Source of the DNA: Bacillus sp. (in: firmicutes)
Lineage (GTDB): Bacteria; Bacillota; Bacilli; Bacillales; Bacillaceae_J
Direction of reading: 5' to 3'
Assembly (NCBI GenBank): GCA_012842745.1
Contig: DUSF01000027.1
Location: forward strand, 1 to 40,597
DNA: 40,597 bases
Part shown: positions 17,465 through 25,026 of the stretch, in pieces
Layout: the number at the start of each line of letters is the position of its first letter
How positions within the stretch are numbered: position 1 is the first letter of the stretch
The notes under the pieces: generated by a model
What the model saw: the letters and a program-made list of their open reading frames with translations, nothing else
Databases searched by the model: none
What the model was told of the DNA's origin: nothing
Program-made: the position numbers and the translations under genes

Positions 17465-17914
17465 TTGAGTATTAATAATGGTTTATTTACTAGTAATACA
17501 GATTTATGGGCTACTCCACAAGATTTTTTCGACAAGATGAATGACGAATTTCATTTTGAATTAGATGTATGCGCTAATTCTGAAAATCATAAGTGTGATC
17601 AGTATTTTACCGAGGAAACGGATGGATTAAAACAGGAATGGAAAGGTGTTTGTTGGATGAATCCACCTTATGGTAGAGAAATAGGTAAATGGGTGAAAAA
17701 AGCTTACGAATCATCTTTGAAAGGCGCTACAGTCGTATGTTTACTTCCTGCAAGAACAGACACAAAGTGGTGGCACGAATACTGTATGAAAGGTGAAATT
17801 AGACTTGTTAAAGGTCGTTTAAAGTTTGGATACAGTAAAAATTCAGCACCGTTTCCGAGTGCGATTGTTATATTTGGAAAACAAGCAAAAGTAAATACAG
17901 TAATTGCGATTTAG
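17465..17914 (+). CDS. dam: Phage-type DNA N-6-adenine methyltransferase (Dam)
   Basis: A 149-aa methyltransferase of the phage N-6-adenine (PF05869) type. Motif IV MNPPYGR (Asn66-Pro-Pro-Tyr69), the N-terminal WATPQDFFDKMNDEF and the C-terminal PFPSAIVIFG are characteristic. It transfers methyl from S-adenosylmethionine to adenine, probably protecting element DNA from host restriction. TTG start after GAAGGTG. No nuclease partner is nearby. Confidence 0.9.
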   Translation: MSINNGLFTSNTDLWATPQDFFDKMNDEFHFELDVCANSENHKCDQYFTEETDGLKQEWKGVCWMNPPYGREIGKWVKKAYESSLKGATVVCLLPARTDTKWWHEYCMKGEIRLVKGRLKFGYSKNSAPFPSAIVIFGKQAKVNTVIAI

Positions 17915-17949
17915 TTATGTCGCATTTCGACCAGATCGGAGGTTTGAGA

Positions 17950-18753
17950 ATGACAAGATCACCATTAATTTGGTTTGGAGGAAAGTCAAGAGTAGCCAGT
18001 CATATTATAAGTAAAATGCCACCACATGATTGTTATGTAGAGCTTTTTGGAGGTGCTGCTCATGTAATTGCTCAAAAGGCTCCAATCACAAATGAAGTGT
18101 ATAACGATATTGACGATGTTGTTGTTAACTTTTTATTAGTTGCTCGAGTTGAACCTGAAAAATTAACTAAAGCTTGCGAATCATTACCGTATAGCCGAGC
18201 TTTATATGAAAAATGGAAACGTGAGCCGTGGCCACAAGATGAATTTGAATGTGCAGTTAGATTTTTTTATATCAATCGTTCTGGAATCGCTAAAGGAAAT
18301 GCAGACTATAACACTGGATGGCGACATAGCAGGGAACATAACACAGCTAGAACATATCAATCTGCTTGTCAGCTGATAGAAAGTTTTGCAAAACGAATGA
18401 GTACAGTGATGATTGATAATCGTGATTTTCGAGAGATTGTAAGAGTGTATGATTCGCCAACAACATTGTTTTATGTTGACCCGCCTTATATTGACAGAGA
18501 AAAGCGTTATAAGCTCACAGAAGAAGATAAAAAGAATCCGTTGCAATTACATTATGATTTAGCAGAATTACTTCATAAGGTGCAAGGAAATGTTATTTTA
18601 TCTTATTACGAGCATCCACTTTTAAATCAATTGTACTCGAGCTGGAACAAAGAGACATTCAAAGCGGTAAGGCAAGTAGTTAACGGCCACAATAATTCAT
18701 CAGAAGAAATGTTGTTAATGAACTATGAAATTAAGCAACTTAGCTTGTTCTAA
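17950..18753 (+). CDS. D12-class N6-adenine DNA methyltransferase
   Basis: A 267-aa enzyme of the DpnM/Dam (D12) class, with the SAM-binding motif PLIWFGGKSR at the N terminus, YVELFGGAAHV (motif I region) and catalytic DPPY at residues 177-180. ATG 17950 follows CGGAGG at seven bases; the frame is open 11 codons earlier, reading through the intergenic repeat. It is the second orphan adenine methyltransferase in a row, differing in class from the first. Target site unknown; GATC is typical for the class. Confidence 0.9.
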   Translation: MTRSPLIWFGGKSRVASHIISKMPPHDCYVELFGGAAHVIAQKAPITNEVYNDIDDVVVNFLLVARVEPEKLTKACESLPYSRALYEKWKREPWPQDEFECAVRFFYINRSGIAKGNADYNTGWRHSREHNTARTYQSACQLIESFAKRMSTVMIDNRDFREIVRVYDSPTTLFYVDPPYIDREKRYKLTEEDKKNPLQLHYDLAELLHKVQGNVILSYYEHPLLNQLYSSWNKETFKAVRQVVNGHNNSSEEMLLMNYEIKQLSLF

Positions 18754-18812
18754 TGCTGCACATTTCGACCATAAGAGCCACTGGATCAATATTTCGAAGG
18801 AGTGAATAAACA

Positions 18813-19226
18813 TTGAGTAAAGAAGGAAAATGGCTTATTAATTGGAATGAAGATGGAATCTGGAACAGTTTAGATGAATTTGAGACAAAAGAAGATGCTA
18901 TCTCTTATGGAAAAGCCAACTTTGAAGAGATATTTGAAGATGAAATCGGAACTGAGTTTGACAGTGAAATCGAAAATAAAGTATTTTATGTCGGTCAAAT
19001 CACTTGTTTTTCACCTGGTATTAATGCTGAACATGTTTTAGAACAAATTGCTGAACATGCTTATGATGAGGTAGGAGAAGTTGCAGAAAGCTATTTAGAA
19101 AATGTTAGTAAGGAAGATTGCAATATCTTAGAAGAAAGATTGAATAACGCTTTAAATGAATGGCTAAAGGAAACTAAAAACAAGCCTAACTTTTTCAAAA
19201 TTGAAAAAATTGAAGAAATAAAATGA
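18813..19226 (+). CDS. Hypothetical acidic phage protein (137 aa)
   Basis: TTG start at 18813 with AAGGAG upstream. Very acidic, soluble, and rich in Glu and Asp (EEIFEDEIGTEFDSEIE). The N-terminal part WLINWNEDGIWNSLDEFETK and the later HAYDEVGEVAESYLENV resemble small uncharacterised phage proteins. No function assigned. Confidence 0.65.
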   Translation: MSKEGKWLINWNEDGIWNSLDEFETKEDAISYGKANFEEIFEDEIGTEFDSEIENKVFYVGQITCFSPGINAEHVLEQIAEHAYDEVGEVAESYLENVSKEDCNILEERLNNALNEWLKETKNKPNFFKIEKIEEIK

Positions 19227-19242
19227 GGAGGCAAGTAACAAG

Positions 19243-19857
19243 ATGATTGAAATAATCGCTATGCTTTCCATGCTAATTGACCACATCGGGGTTGTGTTTT
19301 TCCCCGATGATCCTTTTTTTAGAATCCTAGGTCGGCTTGCTTTCCCCCTGTACGCATGGGGAATCGTTCAAGGTTACTTTTATACTAGGAACATCAAAAA
19401 CTATCAAAAACGGCTTCTGTGGCTTGCTGTGTTGTCTCAAATTCCATTTATGTTTTTATCATTATTCCGGTTGAACGTAATTTTTACATTTTTACTTTGT
19501 ATTCTGATATTAAAGATTCTGGATAGCGATTACAGAGAAAAATATTCATTGATTATTATAATTGCTTTATTTACACAATTTTTTAGCGATTACGGAGCCT
19601 ATGCCATCTTATTAGTTTTGATTTTTAAATTTTTCAAGGGATATAGCATTTTAGCAGCTCATTTGTGTCTTGATTTATTTTATCTTGTCATGTTCGGGTG
19701 GTGGTTGCAGCCATTTAGTGTTATTGCGACTTTGATTATTTTAAATAGGGACAAGCTAAAAAAAATCAAAGTGAATAGATTGTTTTACAGATCATTCTAT
19801 CCAGCTCATTTAGCGTTATTAGTTTTAATTCAATTATTTTTTAAAGGGGGACTGTAA
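19243..19857 (+). CDS. TraX-family membrane protein
   Basis: A 204-aa polytopic membrane protein (about six helices) with TraX signatures: the N-terminal MLSMLIDHIGVVFFPDD, then RILGRLAFPLYAWGIVQGY, and C-terminal FYRSFYPAHLALLVLIQ. TraX of the F plasmid N-acetylates F pilin in the membrane; homologues are widespread. Here it lies between the early genes and the coat-like module, so a coat protein is a conceivable substrate, which is speculation. ATG follows GAGGAGGCAAG. Confidence 0.8.
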   Translation: MIEIIAMLSMLIDHIGVVFFPDDPFFRILGRLAFPLYAWGIVQGYFYTRNIKNYQKRLLWLAVLSQIPFMFLSLFRLNVIFTFLLCILILKILDSDYREKYSLIIIIALFTQFFSDYGAYAILLVLIFKFFKGYSILAAHLCLDLFYLVMFGWWLQPFSVIATLIILNRDKLKKIKVNRLFYRSFYPAHLALLVLIQLFFKGGL

Positions 19858-20136
19858 GTGGCTTTTCTATCGTTTGTAAGGTCAAGGGACAATGAATATG
19901 TTTATCTAACAGAATACTGCGGATACAAGGATCATTCAACTAAGAAAACAGTACATATATATCCTTTAGGAAAAAAAGTAGAAGCGGTTTTCACTTTGCA
20001 AGCCTGGTATTTAAATTATGATAATTTTCCTAATGAATTAAAGCAAAAAGGGTATAAGAAAGAGGATATAAAAAAATGGATTCAATATTTAAAACAAAAG
20101 AAAAAAAATATACACCCATCCATGACAAATATATAA
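19858..20136 (+). CDS. Hypothetical protein (92 aa)
   Basis: GTG start directly after the TraX stop, with AAAGGGGGAC upstream. The N-terminal part is beta-like (RDNEYVYLTEYCGYKDHSTK) and the C terminus basic and helical (KKWIQYLKQKKKNIH). It is the last gene before the long non-coding gap. Nucleic-acid binding is possible from the basic tail, but this is only an inference. Confidence 0.6.
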   Translation: MAFLSFVRSRDNEYVYLTEYCGYKDHSTKKTVHIYPLGKKVEAVFTLQAWYLNYDNFPNELKQKGYKKEDIKKWIQYLKQKKKNIHPSMTNI

Positions 20137-20471
20137 TTATATATTTGTTTTTTTGTTCACATACGTATCGCGTTTTAATGATATATTTATATCTATTTTA
20201 ATTAACGCGCGATAAGGTTTGAAAGAACATTCCTTATACTTTTTGAGCGAATTATAATTTCGTAATTTCGATGATATATCTCATATCAACCCCTTTAAAA
20301 AAATGATGTTTCAAATTTTTGTTTTTCAAAAAAAAATAATTTTTGAAAAACGATTTTTTGAAAAAAAAGTTATATATGGATTTATGCCAAATTTTTTTTG
20401 GCACTTTCAGAAAATTCGAAGTAATTATACACTAAAACAAAATATACGTTCTCATAAAGCAGGTGAAAAAC
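20137..20471. other. Hairpin-rich AT-rich gap; candidate origin or packaging region
   Basis: No gene is visible in these 335 bp. Structures seen: TATCGCG (20166-20172) pairing with CGCGATA (20208-20214) and enclosing GATATATTTATATC (20180-20193); a tandem TAATTTCG repeat near 20255; GTTTTTCAAAAA (20321-20332) with TTTTTGAAAAAC (20340-20351); and TGCCAAA (20385-20391) with TTTGGCA (20397-20403), the last like a terminator with a T loop. It separates the replication block from the assembly block, the place of the intergenic region in filamentous phages. Confidence 0.5.
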
Positions 20472-20786
20472 ATGCAAGATGAGGAAACAACTATAGAAAT
20501 GCCTGGTACTGTAACTGTCGATAAAATCGAGAAGCCAGTGAAAATCGAAAATATTGAGAATGGTTCGATAATCATTCAGAATCCAGATGACCAACCTTTA
20601 ACTATAGATAATTTCAATAAACAACCATTGAAGGTTCAAGAGGTTAATAAAACGATAACTGTTTTCAAAACCGAACATGGAAAAATAAATGTAATACATG
20701 AAATGACGTTAGGTGACGTTGTTACTTCAACTCTTTTACTATTAGTACTGATTTTCTTCGTTATCGAAAGATTCATAAGGAGGTAA
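20472..20786 (+). CDS. Tail-anchored membrane protein, first gene of assembly module (104 aa)
   Basis: ATG 20472 follows CAGGTGAAAAAC. An acidic soluble part of about 75 residues (MQDEETTIEMPG...; repeated patterns KPVKIENIENG, QPLTIDNFNKQPLKV) is followed by a C-terminal helix (TSTLLLLVLIFFVIERFIRR) ending in Arg. The positive-inside rule puts the acidic part outside, the topology of filamentous coat proteins. No family recognised. Confidence 0.7.
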   Translation: MQDEETTIEMPGTVTVDKIEKPVKIENIENGSIIIQNPDDQPLTIDNFNKQPLKVQEVNKTITVFKTEHGKINVIHEMTLGDVVTSTLLLLVLIFFVIERFIRR

Positions 20787-20792
20787 AAAACT

Positions 20793-21047
20793 GTGGATGA
20801 TACAGAAATTCAAGAAATCCCTGCCTCTTTTGATGAAAATATAGACTTAACTGATGATGCTGTTGAGAAATCACAAGAAATGCTAGATGCAATTGACCAG
20901 CTTTTATCACAATATGAAATACTGGCTGGTAGTCCTAAAGATGTTTTGTTTACTTATATAGTAATAATTTTAGCTTGTATTGTTATATTTCCACTTGCGC
21001 TAATGATTGTAAATAGCATCGTTAAGGGGTTGTCAAGATGGAGATAA
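20793..21047 (+). CDS. Tail-anchored membrane protein (84 aa)
   Basis: GTG start after AGGAGGTAAAAAACT. An acidic N-terminal half (DDTEIQEIPASFDENIDLTD) precedes one strong membrane helix (FTYIVIILACIVIFPLALMI) and a basic end KGLSRWR. It overlaps the next gene by 10 bp. Same design as its two neighbours; minor coat or assembly role is inferred. Confidence 0.7.
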   Translation: MDDTEIQEIPASFDENIDLTDDAVEKSQEMLDAIDQLLSQYEILAGSPKDVLFTYIVIILACIVIFPLALMIVNSIVKGLSRWR

Positions 21048-21322
21048 ATACTGAAAATACTGAACAAGTTGACATTATAGATAGTGGGATAACTCACGAT
21101 GTTGACTTTGATTCTTTAAATCCAATGTCTAAGCTATTAGATGAATATGAAAATATCAATATTATTGAGCCTTATATGCTACCTGATGAAGTTGGTGGTC
21201 TTGTTGCAGAGGCATTTAAAATCATTCTTGGTAATCCAGATGTGATTGTAACGCTAACAGCGTTTTCAATATTTATAGCTTTAAGTTTAACAACCATTGA
21301 AATTTACAGAAAGTTTCGTTAG
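21038..21322 (+). CDS. Tail-anchored membrane protein (94 aa)
   Basis: ATG 21038 within the end of the preceding gene, with AAGGGGT upstream. An acidic ectodomain of about 65 residues is followed by a helix (VIVTLTAFSIFIALSLTTIE) and a basic end YRKFR. It is the third consecutive protein of this plan. No database family is recognised by eye. Confidence 0.7.
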   Translation: MEINTENTEQVDIIDSGITHDVDFDSLNPMSKLLDEYENINIIEPYMLPDEVGGLVAEAFKIILGNPDVIVTLTAFSIFIALSLTTIEIYRKFR

Positions 21323-21335
21323 GGGTGAATGACCA

Positions 21336-21512
21336 ATGTATTTATTATCAGTTCCAGCAAATATGGGAAATGTTTTTGATTGGTCATTTTTCTGGGGAAC
21401 TTTCGGATTTTTGATGGGAGTTGCGGGTCCTTTTGTTATGTTAAGTGTTGCTATTTCCGCAGTAGGTTTATTGATTTTCGTTATTGTAAGAGCTGTTAGA
21501 AATAAAAATTAG
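21336..21512 (+). CDS. Small coat-like membrane protein (58 aa)
   Basis: ATG 21336 follows AGGGGTGA. The product (MYLLSVPANMGNVFDWSFFW...) has a long hydrophobic stretch GFLMGVAGPFVMLSVAISAV and a basic C terminus VRAVRNKN. Size, charge pattern and place before the main coat candidate recall the pVII/pIX minor coat proteins of Ff phages. Assignment is by context. Confidence 0.6.
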   Translation: MYLLSVPANMGNVFDWSFFWGTFGFLMGVAGPFVMLSVAISAVGLLIFVIVRAVRNKN

Positions 21513-21524
21513 GGGGCGTTATGA

Positions 21525-21728
21525 ATGCCCGAATTTCAGACGTTTTTTACTGGAGCAAGACTTGCAGATTTTTGGTATTACGTAAAATGGTTTTTGTTCT
21601 TAGTCGCGCCAATAGTCATGATTTTTATTGCAGCTGAAGTAGTTGGAAGAATAATAGGAGTCATCAAAAGTGCCTTTAGTAATGACAAAGACAAAGACGA
21701 TGATGATTATGACGTTTATCGGTATTAA
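21525..21728 (+). CDS. Small coat-like membrane protein (67 aa)
   Basis: ATG 21525 follows AGGGGGCG. One membrane helix (FLFLVAPIVMIFIAAEVVGR) is followed by an amphipathic basic segment (IIGVIKSAF) and an unusual acidic tail DKDKDDDDYDVYRY. The helix pattern resembles the coat candidate at 21809 (VAPIV, then RIIGVIKS against PRIVNFIKG). Probably a minor coat protein. Confidence 0.6.
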   Translation: MPEFQTFFTGARLADFWYYVKWFLFLVAPIVMIFIAAEVVGRIIGVIKSAFSNDKDKDDDDYDVYRY

Positions 21729-21775
21729 CTAGCTGTTGATATCATTTTGATAGCAATAGCTAGTAATAATAAAAA
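21728..21775 (+). promoter_or_regulatory. Stem-loop and possible promoter before the coat gene
   Basis: ACTAGCT (21728-21734) pairs with AGCTAGT (21758-21764) around a 23-nt loop. A promoter-like TTGATA (21747-21752), 17 bp, TAAAAA (21770-21775) overlaps it. Either could give the coat gene its own strong or processed transcript. Confidence 0.35.
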
Positions 21776-21808
21776 AACAAAATTTTAAAATCTAGGGAGG
21801 AATTTTTC

Positions 21809-22000
21809 ATGCCAATTTTAGGTGCAGCAATTGACTTTTCAGGAGTAACGATGCCGTTTAGTGCCAATGATTTATTGAACAGTTCAATGGGGTTAATCGG
21901 TCTTGTTGCAGCATTTGTTTTATTAGGTATTGCAATTGGATTTGCCCCACGTATTGTCAACTTTATCAAAGGTGCAATTCTTGGACGTAAGTCTGCTTAA
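21809..22000 (+). CDS. Candidate major coat protein of the filamentous-phage-like module
   Basis: A 63-aa protein with an excellent binding site (AGGGAGGAATTTTTC). An N-terminal amphipathic part (MPILGAAIDFSGVTMPFSAN) is followed by one membrane helix (GLVAAFVLLGIAIGFA) and a basic C terminus (KGAILGRKSA), the plan of inovirus major coat proteins, whose basic end faces the DNA. It has no cleavable signal. Its own terminator follows at 22036, as after gene VIII of Ff phages, which suggests high-level expression of a short transcript. The helix recurs at the C terminus of the tip adhesin and in the protein at 29071. No homology search was possible. Confidence 0.65.
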   Translation: MPILGAAIDFSGVTMPFSANDLLNSSMGLIGLVAAFVLLGIAIGFAPRIVNFIKGAILGRKSA

Positions 22001-22035
22001 TACAGGATTGCGAACGAAAACAATTTAATTATTAG

Positions 22036-22065
22036 AAAAGAGGGCTAAAATTTGCTCTCTTTTTT
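22036..22065 (+). terminator. Intrinsic terminator directly after the coat gene
   Basis: AAAAGAGGGC (22036-22045) pairs, with one mismatch, with GCTCTCTTTT (22054-22063) and runs into T's. It separates the coat gene from the adhesin genes. Confidence 0.8.
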
Positions 22066-22091
22066 ACTATATTGACCGTGTGGTGAGTTAA

Positions 22092-23306
22092 TTGATTAAA
22101 AAGCTGAGTTTTTTAATAACGTTGGTTGTTAGCTTAGTTTATATATTGAATCCCATGAAATCGTATGCGTGGGATTTAAGATTTACAGAATATGAGATAC
22201 ACAATGATAGATACAAAGTTTCACTAGATTTAACTCCAAGAACAGAAATCGCATATTTTAAAGCAAAATTAACAAAGAACGGTAACGTTATTTCAGATGA
22301 TAAATATACAGTTCCTGGACAAAACTATCCTAATCTCTATATAGAGTGTAATGCAAACGTTACAGTTACTTTTCACAAGTCTAATGACACAGTAATAGCG
22401 ACTTATAATTTTACTACCACGCAAATAGTAAATGAAGGGCCTAACTGTAGTCGTAATAGTGGTGAAAATCCACCACCTGGAGGAGATCCACCACCGGGAG
22501 GGGGTGGGGACGAAGTCGAAGATCCTTGCAGCGGTTATTTATCATTGATTAATCCCGAATGTCCTGATTATCAAGGTGGCGGAGGAAATCCACCACCGGA
22601 TGGAGAAGACCCGCCGCCGGGTGGGGGAGATTATCCACCGCCAGACGATGGCGGAGATTTGCCACCATTATGCGATGGTTGTGCGGTATTCGAATGCCCA
22701 AAATGGGATGATTACATGGGGAAAATTGATGAAATAATTTCAGGCATTCCAACAATTGAACAGGCGATACGCAGACAAACGAGAGACATTGAAGATGCCA
22801 TAATTAATCAAACGGAGACTTTTAGAAATGAAATTGTGGGAACCCCTCCAAGTTTGCCTGATGCGCCTGCTTTTCCAGACTTACCAGATACGTATGGATT
22901 TGAAAACGAATTTCCAGAATTTATTGAGAATCCTGATTTAACTGATGCTGGCTTTACATTAGATGACTTGGAAAGAGAGGCTCCTGAGATTCCGTTTAGG
23001 GACGATCCAACGGGTGGCTTTAACATCGTGAATCCGGTTGAGGCATTGCCGAAACCTCCGAAAAAATTTCCGATTCCTGGGGAAACAGACGCGGGGGAAT
23101 GGGACAAAGGTAAACCGGAATCAGTGATACCAAAACCGCCAATTGTGGAGCTGCATCCATATATGCCGTATCCACCACAGCCTGATGTAGAACCAGTGGG
23201 GCCACCGACACCGGGAGGAGGGGGAGATGCACCAGTGCCTGGAAATGAGGGGCCTGATGCTTCGATGAAATATAAGACTCATCCGGAGAATCCGGATGGG
23301 GTGTAA
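22092..23306 (+). CDS. Secreted Pro/Gly-rich protein, candidate adsorption or tip protein
   Basis: A 404-aa protein starting at TTG 22092 after GGTGAG. A signal peptide (KKLSFLITLVVSLVYILNPM) precedes a beta-rich domain of about 100 residues. Flexible linkers then repeat PPPGG units (about residues 125-195), with several cysteines (PECPDY, CDGCAVFECP), a helical segment with IEQAIRRQTRDIEDAIINQT, and a Pro-rich tail. There is no C-terminal membrane anchor or LPXTG motif. Gly/Pro linkers between domains recall pIII of Ff phages. The place between coat and adhesin supports a virion-tip role, inferred only. Confidence 0.65.
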   Translation: MIKKLSFLITLVVSLVYILNPMKSYAWDLRFTEYEIHNDRYKVSLDLTPRTEIAYFKAKLTKNGNVISDDKYTVPGQNYPNLYIECNANVTVTFHKSNDTVIATYNFTTTQIVNEGPNCSRNSGENPPPGGDPPPGGGGDEVEDPCSGYLSLINPECPDYQGGGGNPPPDGEDPPPGGGDYPPPDDGGDLPPLCDGCAVFECPKWDDYMGKIDEIISGIPTIEQAIRRQTRDIEDAIINQTETFRNEIVGTPPSLPDAPAFPDLPDTYGFENEFPEFIENPDLTDAGFTLDDLEREAPEIPFRDDPTGGFNIVNPVEALPKPPKKFPIPGETDAGEWDKGKPESVIPKPPIVELHPYMPYPPQPDVEPVGPPTPGGGGDAPVPGNEGPDASMKYKTHPENPDGV

Positions 23307-23319
23307 AGGAAGTGAGAAG

Positions 23320-25026
23320 ATGAAGAAATTAAGTGTAGTACTTGCTGCTGTACTGATGCTTGCTGTTATGCCAGTAGCAGCAAGCGCGAGTAATTATGGA
23401 TTTAAGCAGGGGGATTATGTAAAGCTGAATGGGTATAGGTTTATTGTGCTGGATCCTGAGGCGGATTACATGTTTGCGGATTTTATGTTAGAAAATAGAG
23501 CCTTTGATACAAATAATAATACTAAATATAACCCAAGTAATAATAATAATATTGCAAACTATTTAAATAATACTTTTTTAAATAATTTAGGCGATTTATC
23601 AAATTACGTAAAAACTCATTCTTGGTTTATTGGTATTGAAAAAAACGAAAAATCTATAGTGGTTGACGCAAAAATCGGAATGGTTTCTTATTCTGAAGCA
23701 AATAAATATATAAGTTTGATAGGTCCATCTGTAAGAGATAAGGTTGCTATTTGGACTCTTACACCGAGGAGCGGTTTAACTTTCCCAGTTCTTTGGGTAG
23801 TAGGAATAAGTGGTGGGTTCCACGGTACTCAAGCTAACGGTACAAATGGTGTTCGTCCTACTTTTTATCTTGAAGCCGGATTATTTAAATCTGGCAAAGG
23901 TTCTTTGTCAAATCCATATGTTTTATCAACAGAACAAATAATTATTTTATCTGATATAAGAGATTTATCACTATTAAATACAACATATAAAGAAATAACC
24001 TTATCATGGAAAAATCCATCAGAGTCAAACTTTTCACATTTGAATATTTATCAAGACGGAAATTTAATAAAAGAAAACTTTACAAATGAAACATATACAT
24101 TTAAAGATTTAAATCACTCACAGAAGTATAAATTTACAATAAAAGCCGTTGATGCAAAGGGAAATGAAACAGAAGGAATATCTATTGTAGTTTCAACAGA
24201 CGATGTTCCACTTGTTCCAGAAGTTCAAAAACTAAATGCAACTACAAAACACGACAGAATCAACTTATCGTGGAAAAACCCTGAGAGTGAATTTTTCCAT
24301 CATGTAAAAATTTACAGACGTACTGAACAAGTTCACACACCAACGGCAGTAAGTCAGTCAAGTAAGTTTGAGGAATTGTTAATTGGTAAAGTTGTTTTAG
24401 CTGCGGAAACAGGACCGGATTTTGACCCAATGTTTGAAACAAACGGCACGTTTTGGAATGACTTAACAGTTGAGCCATCTACAACATACGGTTATAAGTT
24501 AACGACCGAAAATATCGCAGGAGCTGAGTCTGAAGGTGTAATCATTCAGGCAACTACTTTAGCTGAGCCACTTCCGGAAATGGGAGGAGGAAAAATTGAG
24601 AAAGAAGAAAATGGTGACTTCAAGCTAACATGGACAAGCCCAACAAAAGGAAAGGTTAAGATTTTAGTAGATAACAAGGAATATAAAATTGTTGATGCTA
24701 GTTTGAAAGAATATGTAATTCCTGCTACTGATATGGTGTATGACTTTTTGGGCAAGCCAAAAGTGAAACTGGTTGCAATCGCTGAGGACGGAAAGGAAGG
24801 AAAGCCGTCAAATCCTCCTGTGAATAACGGAGGAGGCGGTGGATCTGTCGGTGTCAATATCCCTGACAGTTTTACCGCTAATGAACTTTTAAAAACAGTT
24901 ATGGCACTAATTACATGGGTAGGACCATTTATATTATTAGCATTAGCAATTCGCTTTGCTCCTCGGATTATACGTTTTTTAAAAGGAGTACTAGCAAAGT
25001 ATAAAGGGGGTAAGTATCGTCTATGA
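23320..25026 (+). CDS. Candidate tip adhesin (pIII-like): lectin-like domain, FN3 repeats, coat-like anchor
   Basis: A 568-aa protein from ATG 23320 (AAGGAAGTGAGAAG upstream). Parts in order: signal peptide (ending ASAS, about residue 24); a DUF6273/C-type-lectin-like domain to about residue 205, ending in the typical GVRPTFYLEAG...GSLSNPYVL; two fibronectin type III domains (ITLSWKNP, INLSWKNP) and a third related unit; a Gly-rich linker NNGGGGGS; and a C-terminal membrane helix with basic tail. The last 40 residues (FTANELLKTVMALIT..., FAPRIIRFLKG) match the coat candidate almost along its whole helix, so the anchor could pack into a coat filament. This is the architecture expected for a receptor-binding cap protein. 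Confidence 0.7.
   Translation: MKKLSVVLAAVLMLAVMPVAASASNYGFKQGDYVKLNGYRFIVLDPEADYMFADFMLENRAFDTNNNTKYNPSNNNNIANYLNNTFLNNLGDLSNYVKTHSWFIGIEKNEKSIVVDAKIGMVSYSEANKYISLIGPSVRDKVAIWTLTPRSGLTFPVLWVVGISGGFHGTQANGTNGVRPTFYLEAGLFKSGKGSLSNPYVLSTEQIIILSDIRDLSLLNTTYKEITLSWKNPSESNFSHLNIYQDGNLIKENFTNETYTFKDLNHSQKYKFTIKAVDAKGNETEGISIVVSTDDVPLVPEVQKLNATTKHDRINLSWKNPESEFFHHVKIYRRTEQVHTPTAVSQSSKFEELLIGKVVLAAETGPDFDPMFETNGTFWNDLTVEPSTTYGYKLTTENIAGAESEGVIIQATTLAEPLPEMGGGKIEKEENGDFKLTWTSPTKGKVKILVDNKEYKIVDASLKEYVIPATDMVYDFLGKPKVKLVAIAEDGKEGKPSNPPVNNGGGGGSVGVNIPDSFTANELLKTVMALITWVGPFILLALAIRFAPRIIRFLKGVLAKYKGGKYRL

Larger units (their letters stand above)
17272..18774 (+). repeat. Three copies of an intergenic leader repeat, GCRCAYTTCGACCA-like
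   Basis: Nearly the same sequence stands right after three successive stops: GCGCACTTCGACCAG (about 17273-17287), TCGCATTTCGACCAG (about 17920-17934) and GCACATTTCGACCAT (about 18758-18772). Each is followed within about 15-40 bases by the binding site of the next gene. It may be a processing, regulatory or recombination signal; the role is unknown. Confidence 0.6.

Noticed and set aside
22549-23232. Leftward frames opposite the Pro/Gly-rich and adhesin genes
   Set aside because: They are a by-product of the repetitive Pro/Gly codons on the coding strand.
23320-24000. Diversity-generating retroelement acting on the lectin-like domain
   Set aside because: The fold is of the kind diversified by such systems, but no reverse transcriptase or template repeat is present in the window.
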